A program made the position numbers and the translations under genes. Positions 42,653 through 50,700 of a stretch of DNA of 64,000 nucleotides are shown in pieces. The stretch's first letter is position 1; each line of letters starts with the position of its first letter. Source of the DNA: Haliea sp963974125 (GTDB lineage Bacteria; Pseudomonadota; Gammaproteobacteria; Pseudomonadales; Halieaceae); the NCBI GenBank assembly GCA_963974125.1, contig CAXBCH010000022.1, positions 8,862 to 72,861 of the forward strand, written 5' to 3'. Under the pieces are notes generated by a model. The model had not been told where the DNA came from. It worked only from the letters and a program-made list of their open reading frames with translations, and did not search any database.

Positions 42653-43092
42653 TCAACGCCCTGAAATCACTGTTCATCCTCCCCGCCGGGGACAGCCCCG
42701 AAGAGCACAGGCACCGGGTACACTTGGCGTCAGCGGCACTGCTGATTGAAACCGCGCGGGCCGACTTTACCCAGGATGCGGAAGAAGAGGCGGCGCTGGA
42801 GAATTTGCTGTGTGCATCGCTGCCGCTGTCTCGGCAGGAAGTGCACGCGCTGGTCGAGCAGGCTGCAAAGCGGGTGGACGCAGCCACCTCCCTGTACGAG
42901 TTCACACGGGTCATCAACGATCACTACGGTCCCGCCGAGAAGCTCGAACTGATCGATTCAATGTGGCGGGTAGCCTATGCGGACGGCAACCTGGACAAGT
43001 ACGAGGAGCACCTGATCCGCCAGGTCGCGGAGCTGACCTATGTACCGCACCCGGACTACATCCGCAGCAAACTGGCAGCCAGGCCCGGCTGA
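42649..43092 (+). CDS. TerB-like (tellurite-resistance fold) protein
   Basis: This 147-residue all-helical protein has the TerB-type pattern LLIETARADFTQDAEEEAAL in the first half and DSMWRVAYADGNLDKYEEHL in the second, two acidic helical hairpins that bind divalent ions in TerB relatives. It overlaps the transaldolase stop by 4 bases (ATGA). It is a common small companion gene in gammaproteobacteria; the cellular role is unknown and no tellurite operon is present. Confidence 0.82.
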   Translation: MINALKSLFILPAGDSPEEHRHRVHLASAALLIETARADFTQDAEEEAALENLLCASLPLSRQEVHALVEQAAKRVDAATSLYEFTRVINDHYGPAEKLELIDSMWRVAYADGNLDKYEEHLIRQVAELTYVPHPDYIRSKLAARPG

Positions 43093-43100
43093 CCGCGGGC

Positions 43101-43583
43101 TCAGCTGCGCTCCAGCACCACCATCAGGTCCTTGAAACGGGCCCGGTTCTCCTCCGACAGCCCCATGAGTACCCGGTGGGCCTCCACGACCTTGTCCTTG
43201 ACCGCACGCTCGCTGCCCTCCACCAGGGGAATGCAGTTGATGCAGTCGGGGTTGGCACAGGCTTCCTCATGCAATTCGAACAGGCGCTGAAAGCCCATGC
43301 TCTTGATCAGACGGGTAATGCCGGGGTTGTTGCTGTAGATCGCGGGCATGAAGCCGAAGCGAGCCCGCACTTCCAGCGCAAGTTTGGCCAGCAGCCCCAG
43401 GGTCGTGCTGTCTATGCCCTCGGCGCCGCAGAGATCCACCCAGACACTGGCAAAATCCGGATTGTCGAGCATCCTGTGCACGTAGTCGTCAATCGTCGTA
43501 CACAACGTCAGGCGCACGTCACCGGTCAGGCGAATGACATATGCACCGTCCTGGCTCGCAGCAAGAATCCTGCCTTCTTCCAT
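43101..43583 (-). CDS. STAS-domain anti-sigma-factor antagonist with Cys cluster
   Basis: This 160-residue protein has a STAS fold over about 10-110, with phosphorylatable Ser about 59 in EGIDSTTLGLLAKLALEVR. After the domain is a small cluster ACANPDCINC (three Cys, about 109-117) followed by a helical tail. Paired with the PP2C-type phosphatase encoded just upstream (2-base gap), it should act as the dephosphorylated switch protein that releases a partner such as a sigma or anti-sigma factor. No kinase gene is adjacent. The Cys cluster could bind metal or sense redox state. Confidence 0.85.
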   Translation of the reverse strand: MEEGRILAASQDGAYVIRLTGDVRLTLCTTIDDYVHRMLDNPDFASVWVDLCGAEGIDSTTLGLLAKLALEVRARFGFMPAIYSNNPGITRLIKSMGFQRLFELHEEACANPDCINCIPLVEGSERAVKDKVVEAHRVLMGLSEENRARFKDLMVVLERS

Positions 43584-43585
43584 TT

Positions 43586-44770
43586 CTAACCCCGCTTGCT
43601 GATAAACAGCGCAGCAATATCGTCGGGTGCAGTTTCGACATGGTCGAGCCCAAGCCGGGTGACGATCTCCTCGGGTGACTCGGCGGTTTCCTCGAATACC
43701 TTGAGGAAATACTTTTCCTTCTCGATCAGGTTTTGCGGCGGCAGGATTTCCAGAATCCCGTCGGAGAACAACGCCAGCATGAAACGCTGCGGCAGGTCGA
43801 TCAAGTGCTCTTCGTAAGACGCGTCCTCCATGATGCCGACCGCCGAACCCTCGCCGCGCAGGTAGCGCGCACCCTCTGCCGACACCAGTACCGGCTGCGG
43901 CAAATGCCCGGCAACGCTGTAACGCAGCGTATTGGCGGCAGTGTCCAGCAAGCCGACCACCATGGTGGCAAACTTGCCAACTTCCAGGCCCAGCAATTCC
44001 TTGTTGGCGCGCTTGAGCATGGCGACCGGGCTCAGGATGGTGTCGTCGCTGCGTCGCAGATAGTCTGACCGCTTGCGGGCAAAGAGGTTCTTCAACAGCA
44101 CCGTGGCAAAGGCGGAGGAGCTGCCGTGGCCGGAGACATCGGCCATGAAGAAGGTCACGTGGTGCTCTCCCACGATGAAATAGTCGGTAAAATCACCACT
44201 CAGGTAGAGCGAGGGAATCACCGTGTGACTGAACACATATTCACCCCGGACCATGGGACTCGCCGGCAGCATGCGCAGCTGTACCTGGCGGCCCGCCTGC
44301 TGGTCCTGTTCCAGCATCTTTACGGTACCGCGCAATTCGATGTTGGCCCGTTCCAGGCGTTTGCGGGATTCCTGCAACTCGCGGCGCAGCTGACGTTGCC
44401 GCACGCAGCGCTCAATCGACTTGAGCAGGGCGTCAGTGTCTTCGACGGGGCGTACGAAAAAGTCGCTGGCGCCCAGGCGCAGGGCCGTCATCATCTTGGC
44501 CACTTCCGCCCGGTCGCTGAAGATGATTGCCGGAATCTGCAGATCCAGCTCGCGCAGTGAACGGCGCGCCTCCACCCAGGACACATCCTCCAGATCCAGT
44601 TCGCACAGAATGACGTCCAGATCCTCGTTGTTGTCGAGAAAATGGTAGGCCGCATTGACGTCGGTATACACTTCGGTGCGGTAACCGGCTGCCGAGACGA
44701 TCTCTGCCAGCGCCGCCGCACGGGCGGCGTCGTCATCAATCACCAGCACATAGCCTTTGGATTCCATCAT
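43586..44770 (-). CDS. Receiver-like + PP2C/SpoIIE phosphatase regulator
   Basis: This 394-residue protein has a receiver fold at about 5-125, a coiled-coil link (about 127-165) and a SpoIIE-type phosphatase from about 175 (FTDYFIVGEHHVTFFMADVSGHGSSSAF, metal Asp in ADVSGHG). In the receiver the place of the phosphoacceptor Asp is Glu57 in LDVILCELDL, and the conserved Lys is Arg in DFFVRPVED, so normal phosphorylation is doubtful. It should dephosphorylate the STAS protein encoded 2 bases downstream. The HsbR/CrsR type of Pseudomonas and Shewanella resembles it but has an additional kinase domain. Confidence 0.88.
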   Translation of the reverse strand: MMESKGYVLVIDDDAARAAALAEIVSAAGYRTEVYTDVNAAYHFLDNNEDLDVILCELDLEDVSWVEARRSLRELDLQIPAIIFSDRAEVAKMMTALRLGASDFFVRPVEDTDALLKSIERCVRQRQLRRELQESRKRLERANIELRGTVKMLEQDQQAGRQVQLRMLPASPMVRGEYVFSHTVIPSLYLSGDFTDYFIVGEHHVTFFMADVSGHGSSSAFATVLLKNLFARKRSDYLRRSDDTILSPVAMLKRANKELLGLEVGKFATMVVGLLDTAANTLRYSVAGHLPQPVLVSAEGARYLRGEGSAVGIMEDASYEEHLIDLPQRFMLALFSDGILEILPPQNLIEKEKYFLKVFEETAESPEEIVTRLGLDHVETAPDDIAALFISKRG

Positions 44771-44894
44771 GCGTTACTTGCGGGGAGCTTGCGGGCAGAC
44801 ACTACGCCCTTGCCGCGGGGCGGGCAACCGCTTTGCACTGTGTTTGGGCAGGATTTCACAGTTTTGCCACAAGCGTGAAAACAGCGCACGCGAC

Positions 44895-45614
44895 TCAAAA
44901 GTCCTCGTCCCAGTCAGCGTCGCCAAAGTCGGAAAAATCGTCTTCCACCACACCGTCGTTCACCAGCGCACGGCGCTGCTGCAGATAGGCATCGCGGACG
45001 AAAATGTAGCGATCACCTGACATCAGATCTTCAGCCTTGAGCAGCCTGGCCCGGGTATCGATCAGTTCGAGCCCGAACAGGGAATTGCGAAGCCTGACCT
45101 CGTCAATGCTCACTTCCACCGAGGTCAGTGCATCAAAAACCGTACCGGTGCCACTGCGCACGGTGCGCGGACCCAACATCGGCACCATCAGGAAAGGCCC
45201 CGGAGGCAGCCCCCAGATCGCCAGGGTGTGGCCAAAATCGGTGCGGTAGGGCTCGACACCCATGCGGCTGGCAACGTCAAACAGCCCCAGCATGCCGATG
45301 GTCGAATTGAGCAGGAAGCGGCCACCAGCGCGAGCGGCGCCGCCCGGGCGGCCCTGCAGAACCGCGTTGATGGTGGAGTTGGCATCGCGCAGGTTGCTGA
45401 AGAAATTGCTTACACCTTTCTCTGCCGGATCGGGCAAAACCGCCTGGTAACCTTGGGCCACTGGTTTCAAGAGGTACTGATCCAGGCGTTCGTTGAACTC
45501 GAATATGGGCCGATTGAGTCCCTCCCACGGATCGGGGTTGACCGTATCCTGGGCCATCGCAGGAGCAAACAGCAGCAGGCAGAGGAGGCCGAGTGTCGGT
45601 CGCAGCAATTTCAT
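44895..45614 (-). CDS. mlaA: MlaA/VacJ-family outer-membrane lipid-asymmetry protein
   Basis: The protein is 239 residues from the ATG at 45614 (MKLLRPTLGLLCLLLFAPAM). The signal ends AMAQ without a lipobox Cys, unlike typical MlaA lipoproteins. The family is shown by DPWEGLNRPIFEFNERLDQY, GRFLLNSTIGMLGLFDVA and GLPPGPFLMVPMLGPRTVR. MlaA removes phospholipids from the outer leaflet. The C-terminus is very acidic (VVEDDFSDFGDADWDEDF). It stands alone, 90 bases after hvfC; the mla ABC genes are not nearby. Confidence 0.9.
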   Translation of the reverse strand: MKLLRPTLGLLCLLLFAPAMAQDTVNPDPWEGLNRPIFEFNERLDQYLLKPVAQGYQAVLPDPAEKGVSNFFSNLRDANSTINAVLQGRPGGAARAGGRFLLNSTIGMLGLFDVASRMGVEPYRTDFGHTLAIWGLPPGPFLMVPMLGPRTVRSGTGTVFDALTSVEVSIDEVRLRNSLFGLELIDTRARLLKAEDLMSGDRYIFVRDAYLQQRRALVNDGVVEDDFSDFGDADWDEDF

Positions 45615-45704
45615 GGCAGTGCCGGTGTCGGGAAAAAGTGGCGAAATGTTACGCTTGTGCGACAGAGTGAGCAACACGGTCGGAGGGGCAAAAGTTGGCT
45701 TGTA

Positions 45705-46442
45705 TCAGTTCAGCATTACGACAGTCCGGCTGGCAAAATCTGCCAGCTGCGCACTGCCAAAGCCGACTACCGCATCCTGGTCCATGTCCAGTTCCGCTGC
45801 CAGCTGCCGCAACAGCTCGGCGCCAGTGCCGGCCTGGTTGTCGCGGGCCAGCTCCAGCAGACGTGCCGTCGCGGCATTGAGCGCCATGAAGCGGACGACA
45901 TCCTCGCGGTCGCGGTAGACCACCAGGTATACCGGATCACCGGGCCCAGAGGGGCGGTAGTCCGCTCCGATCCGGTGTACCGGAAAACTGTACGCCAGCA
46001 CCCAGGCCAGCGGTGACAGTCGCACGACCGCCCGCATCGGGTCTGCCGCGACCGCCGCCGGAGGCAGATCCTCCTCCGCCACGGACAGTGCCAGCTCCAC
46101 CCACTCGTAGTGAGCCAGCTCGGCAATGAATGGCGGATCTTCCGGCCCGGGCCGGTGGCGCTCCAGCAGGAAGCGCAGGAACTCCTGGCTGATCTCAAGG
46201 AAGTAGGGTGTGTGGCAGCGGTGACCGTCAATGAACTGACGCACCAGGCCGTGCCAGGCCCCATCACTGTACAGGCTCCGCAGCACCGGGAAACCGTTGC
46301 TGAGAAAGCTTTCGATATTGTTGTAGATCAGGTCCTGGTAGATCTTCAGGCGACGACCTTCAACACCCGCCGGCGGTGGCACCAACTCGGGGTTGCGCAG
46401 GTAGTCCGCCAGTGCCAACTGACTGCTGCGCAGCTCAGCCAT
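45705..46442 (-). CDS. hvfC: HvfC/BufC-like partner of MNIO RiPP-modifying enzyme
   Basis: This 245-residue protein is of the DUF2063 type: the N-terminal domain RLKIYQDLIYNNIESFLSNG with FPVLRSLYSDGAWHGLVRQF, then PYFLEISQEFLRFLLERH, all characteristic. A second domain follows from about 150. In HvfBC and BufBC systems this protein forms the active heterodimer with the iron enzyme and recognises the precursor. The start overlaps the end of hvfB by 8 bases, so the two are translationally coupled. It is the last gene of the operon. Confidence 0.88.
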   Translation of the reverse strand: MAELRSSQLALADYLRNPELVPPPAGVEGRRLKIYQDLIYNNIESFLSNGFPVLRSLYSDGAWHGLVRQFIDGHRCHTPYFLEISQEFLRFLLERHRPGPEDPPFIAELAHYEWVELALSVAEEDLPPAAVAADPMRAVVRLSPLAWVLAYSFPVHRIGADYRPSGPGDPVYLVVYRDREDVVRFMALNAATARLLELARDNQAGTGAELLRQLAAELDMDQDAVVGFGSAQLADFASRTVVMLN

Positions 46443-47295
46443 GCGCCCCTACCGCGGCGACACTGCCAGCACCGTACCGGGCCTGCAAGCGCCGGATCTG
46501 CGCCACTTCCTGCAGCAGCTGCGGCAGGGGCGGCAGGTTAAAGTCGCGCTCCAGCAGGGTCGGCACCGGCCCGAGCAGGTCATAGGCCTCGGCCAGCAGA
46601 TTCCACACCGGATCGATGACGTCGGCGCCGTGAGTGTCTACCTTGAGGTCAGGCGCTTCGTCGTAGTGGCCGGCTACGTGAATATAGCGCACCCGCTCCA
46701 GCGGCAGGCCGCGCAGAAAAGCGGATGCCTCGTAACCGTGGTTGATACTGTTGACGTAAATGTTGTTGACGTCCAGCAACAGATCACAGCCCGAGGCTGC
46801 GACCACCGCGTTGATGAATTCCAGTTCACTCATGTCGGCGTGGGGCTGGGCGTAGTAGGAGGCATTCTCCAGCGCGATGGGGGCACCGATGACATCCTGA
46901 ACCTGCTGCACGCGCTCGGCGACATGGCGCACAGCCTCATCGGTAAAAGGTATCGGCAGGAGATCGTACAGGTGCCCTTCAGCGGCGCACCAGCTCAAGT
47001 GTTCGCTGTACAGGCTGACTCCCAGTTCATCCATGAGCGCACGCACGGCGCGCAGCAACTCCATGTCGAGTGGGTCCGGCCCGCCAATGTCCAGGGACAG
47101 GCCGTGAAATACCAGCGGGTGGCGCTGCACCAGTTCGCGGAACTGGCGGCCATGGCGGCCGCCGACGCGAATCCAGTTCTCCGGCGCCACCTCGAGAAAA
47201 TCGACCGCTCCCTGGTCCGCTGAAAGCAACGGACCCATCAGGGCCCGCCGCAATCCCAGGCCCGCTCCCGCGGGCTCGGTGCTACCGTGCGGCAT
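46435..47295 (-). CDS. hvfB: MNIO-family multinuclear iron enzyme (HvfB-like, DUF692)
   Basis: The protein is 286 residues when started at the ATG at 47295 (MPHGSTEPAGAGLGLRRALM), whose A is the last base of the hvfA stop (TGATG). An alternative start 5 codons earlier would overlap hvfA. The TIM-barrel DUF692 metal ligands are visible: FHGLSLDIGG, YSEHLSWC, IALENASYY, LLLDVNNIYVN, YIHVAGHYDE and TLLERDFNLP. HvfB-type enzymes oxidise Cys in EGKCG motifs to oxazolone/thioamide with O2. Substrate and partner are encoded on both sides. Confidence 0.93.
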   Translation of the reverse strand: MPHGSTEPAGAGLGLRRALMGPLLSADQGAVDFLEVAPENWIRVGGRHGRQFRELVQRHPLVFHGLSLDIGGPDPLDMELLRAVRALMDELGVSLYSEHLSWCAAEGHLYDLLPIPFTDEAVRHVAERVQQVQDVIGAPIALENASYYAQPHADMSELEFINAVVAASGCDLLLDVNNIYVNSINHGYEASAFLRGLPLERVRYIHVAGHYDEAPDLKVDTHGADVIDPVWNLLAEAYDLLGPVPTLLERDFNLPPLPQLLQEVAQIRRLQARYGAGSVAAVGAHG

Positions 47296-47651
47296 CAGGC
47301 GCCGCCGCACTTCCCTTCACCGCACTTGCCTTCCCCGTCCTTGCCTTCGCCGTCCTTGCCTTCGCCATCCTTTTCACCGCACTTGCCTTCACCGCACTTG
47401 CCTTCGCCTTCCTTCTCGCCGCACTTGCCTTCACCGCACTTGCCTTCGCCTTCCTTCTCGCCGCACTTGCCTTCGCCACACTTGCCTTCGTGGTCGCCTT
47501 CACCGTGAGAGCCATAGTTGGCAAGGTTATAGCCGGTATTGAGCTGTTCCGCCGCAAACGGGTTGGCTTCCGCGGATGCCATGGGCACGACCGAGCTGGC
47601 CAGAAAAGCTGCGCCGAGCGCAAGCGCGAGGGGTTTTTTTGCTTGTGCCAT
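47295..47651 (-). CDS. hvfA: HvfA-like precursor of a copper-binding RiPP, eight EGKCG motifs
   Basis: This 118-residue protein has a Sec signal (MAQAKKPLALALGAAFLASS, cleavage near ASA/EA), a leader part (to about residue 53) and a C-terminal core of EGKCG repeats. Cys lie at 58, 63, 72, 77, 86, 91, 110 and 115: four pairs 5 apart. The repeat period is 14 residues, so a fifth pair is expected at 100 and 105, where the sequence has Asp (EGKDG twice). Haemophilus HvfA is modified by HvfBC at such EGKCG motifs and binds copper. AAGGA lies 9 bases before the ATG. hvfB begins at its stop. Confidence 0.93.
   Translation of the reverse strand: MAQAKKPLALALGAAFLASSVVPMASAEANPFAAEQLNTGYNLANYGSHGEGDHEGKCGEGKCGEKEGEGKCGEGKCGEKEGEGKCGEGKCGEKDGEGKDGEGKDGEGKCGEGKCGGA
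47298..47489 (-). repeat. In-frame 42-base tandem repeats encoding EGKCGEGKCGEKEG units
   Basis: The coding strand contains repeats of a 14-codon unit, EGKCGEGKCGEKEG, three times with small variation (EKEG or EKDG), then a version with both Cys changed to Asp, then a truncated last pair. TGC codons are replaced by GAC in the variant, two base changes each. This repeat lies inside the hvfA coding region and keeps the reading frame. Confidence 0.9.
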
Positions 47652-47711
47652 AATTGATATCCTTTTTTGGAATGGACGTAAATGCACAAGGTCAACGCCA
47701 GGCGCCGACCT

Positions 47712-47747
47712 ACAGTACTGTGACTCAGTATTGGCGAGGAAGGTTCC
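47712..47747 (-). promoter_or_regulatory. Candidate ECF-type promoter and palindrome upstream of hvfA
   Basis: On the minus strand GGAACC (47747-47742) is followed by 17 bases and GTCA (47724-47721), a spacing and pattern like extracytoplasmic-function sigma promoters. Just downstream is the perfect palindrome ACAGTACTGT (47721-47712), overlapping the expected start site. No ECF sigma gene is in the window. The 131-base region between hvfA and hrpA holds nothing else seen. Confidence 0.35.
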
Positions 47748-47782
47748 CTGCGCCCAACTGCACATTGGCACTATTTCACAAA

Positions 47783-50700
47783 TCAGGCGATCAGGCCACT
47801 GTCTGGATGGGCGCCCAGCCAGGCCTGTACTGCCTGCCACTGCTCCTGCAGGCGCTTGTCCGAGACCGGCACCCGGGTACCCAATTGCTGGGCAAACAGC
47901 GACACCCGGAACTCCTCCAGCATCCAGCGGTATTGCCGCGCCGGTGCGCACAGGGCCAGCAGTCCCGGCCGTCGAGCGCAGGCTTCGTGCAGGGGCGTCG
48001 CGAGCCGTTGCAACAGTTCGCGCTGGCTGGTGTCCCGGGACAGCTGGCCATTGAGCCGCTCCAGGCGTTGTTGCAGGGCTTTCATGTAGCGTGGGTACTG
48101 GGCCAGCCAGTCCTCCGGGGTATCACGCTGGAAACCAGGCTGCCACAGCGCCGCCAGTTGCTGGCGCATGTCGTCGAGCGCTGCGGCCCAGGATGCACCG
48201 GTATAGCGGGCCAGAAGTGGCTGTATCTCCGCCAGCGACTTCAGGGCGCTCAACAAATTGCGTTCCAGCTCCGTGGCCCGCCCCACCACCTTGCCACTGC
48301 GCGCCAGCAGTGCCTGGAAGCCGGGCTCATCCCGCGGCAAGGCATCGTTGAGCTCTGCCACCTGGACCCAGGCCGCATCAATCAGGTCATCGACCAGCGG
48401 CACCCGTTCCTGCCCCGCCGCCGCCAGCAGCAGGCTGGTCTCGTTGCCCAGCAGCAGTTGCTTGCGCAGAAACTTGACCTGCTGCTTTTGTTGCAGCCGC
48501 AGCAGCCGCAGCACCCCCAGCCTGTGCTGCAACAGCGCCTGGCCGGGATAATCGCACAATTCCACCGCCACCGATTCACCCTTGTCCACCAGCGCCGGCC
48601 AGGCGGCGATCTCGGTGCCAGCCTGGCGGAAACGCCACTCCTCGGGGAGCGCGCCGATCGTCCAGCTGGTGAGTCCTTCGCGGGCGGGACTGCCGGCACT
48701 GGCCGAGGTGATGGTCTGGCGGGTGTCGCTGCGGAACTCGTGCACCAGAGCCGCCAGGTCCCGGCCCTGGTTCAGCAGTTTGCCATCGGCATCGACCACC
48801 CGGATATTCATCCGGTAGAAGGGGTCGAGCTTTTCGATCTGCAGGTCCTGCGCCTGCACGGTGACCCCGCCCAGCCGGGACAGCACCCGCGCCAGCGCCA
48901 GGCAAAGATCCTCATCCGCCGGCTCCAGCTGCGCCAGGGCGCGATCCACCGTGTCCGGCACTGGCACCAGCTGCTTGCGCTTGTCCTTGGGCAGCCCCTT
49001 CACCAGAGCAATACACTTGTCCCGCAGCAGCCCGGGCACCAGCCACTCGAAGCGAAACCGGGGCACCCGGTTCAGCAGGCCCACGGGCACCGTCACCGAG
49101 ACGCCATCGGTCGCCTGGCCCGGCTCGAACTGGTAGCTGAGGCGGAATTCCGTGTCGCCCCAGCTGAGCCGGTCCGGGAACTGCTGGCCCAGGCCTGAAC
49201 CCGGGTCCCTGGCCAGCAGGAGTTCGCGGGGCACCCGCAGACTGGCATCCGCTCCCTCCGTGGCCGCCAGCCAGGCACGCAGGCGGTCGGCGGTAGTGAT
49301 GTCCGCGGGCAAGCGTTCGTCGTAGAAGGCAAACAGAACCTGCTCATCCGCCAGCAGATCCCGGCGCCGGACCCTGGCTTCAAGGTCCTCCAGGGAGCGC
49401 AGCAGCTTCAGGTTGTGTTTCAGGAATCCGGGGTGGCGCGGGAAGCGCCCGGCAATCAGGCCCTCGCGAATCAGCAGTTCCCTGGATTCGACCGGATTGA
49501 TTGGCCCGTAGTGCACCGGCCGCTTGTCCGCGACGGTCAGGCCGTAGAGGGTAACCCGCTCCCAGGCCATGGCCCGGCCCTGGCGCGCCTCCCAGCGCGG
49601 CTCGTAGTGGTGAAACTTGAGCAACCCGGGATTGATGTCCAGCACCCAGGCTGGATCAATGGTGCCGACCGTGCGCGCAAAGACCTTCGAGGTCTCCACA
49701 ATTTCCGCCGCCACCAGCCACTTCGGCCGCTGCCGCCCCAGGGCGGAGCCGGGGAAGATCTGCAGCTTGCGATTGCGGCTGCCCAGGTACTCGCGATCCT
49801 CCTGGTGCTGGGCAACGTTCGACAGCAATCCCGCCAGCAGCGCCCTGTGCACGGCGTCGTAGTTCTCCTCTTCCAGCGCGGGTAGCGAGGCGGCTGGATG
49901 CAGGCCCAGCTGGCGGCAACTGATACGCAGCTGCGCGTGCATGTCGCGCCATTCGCGCAGGCGCAGAAAAGAGAGGAACTCGCGCTGGCAGAGCTTGCGC
50001 AGCTGACTCTGGCTCAGGGCCTGGCGCTGCTCTTCGTAGTAGCGCCACAGCGCCAGCCAGGCCATGAAATCCGAGCGCGGATGGCGAAAACGCGCGTGCA
50101 TCTGGTCCGCCTGGGCCTGCTTGTCCGCGGGCCGCTCGCGCGGGTCCTGGATCGCCAGTGCCGCCGCAATCACCAGCACCTCGTCCAGGCAGCCCTGATC
50201 CTGCGCCGCCAGCACCATGCGCGCCAGCCGCGGATCCACCGGCAGCCGCGCCATGCGCTTGCCCACCGCGGTGAGCTGGCCGCGAGCGGTCACCGCTCCC
50301 AGTTCCTGCAGCAGCTTGTAGCCGTCCCGCACCATGCGCGGGTCCGGCGGGTTGATAAAAGGGAACCGCTGCAACTCGCCCAGCCCCAGCTGCAGCATCT
50401 GCAGGATCACCGCCGCCAGGCTGGTGCGGAGGATTTCCGGGTCGGTAAATTCCGGCCGCGAGCGGAAATCAGCTTCGGTATAAAGGCGAATGCAGACGCC
50501 GGCGGCGATGCGGCCACAGCGACCCTGGCGCTGGTTGGCGCTGGCCTGGGAAATGGGTTCGATGGGTAACCGCTGCACCTTGGTGCGGAAACTGTAGCGG
50601 CTGATCCGGGCCTCACCCGGGTCAATCACATAGCGGATGCCGGGCACGGTCACGGACGTTTCCGCCACGTTGGTGGCCAGAACCACCCGCATGCCCCGCC

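Noticed and set aside
47298..47489. Regularly spaced repeats resembling a CRISPR array
   Set aside because: The repeats are in frame and encode EGKCG units of hvfA; there are no spacers of unrelated sequence and no cas genes.
47654..49198. 514-residue + strand open frame over hrpA
   Set aside because: Antisense to the C-terminal part of HrpA; Gln/Leu-rich without any motif.
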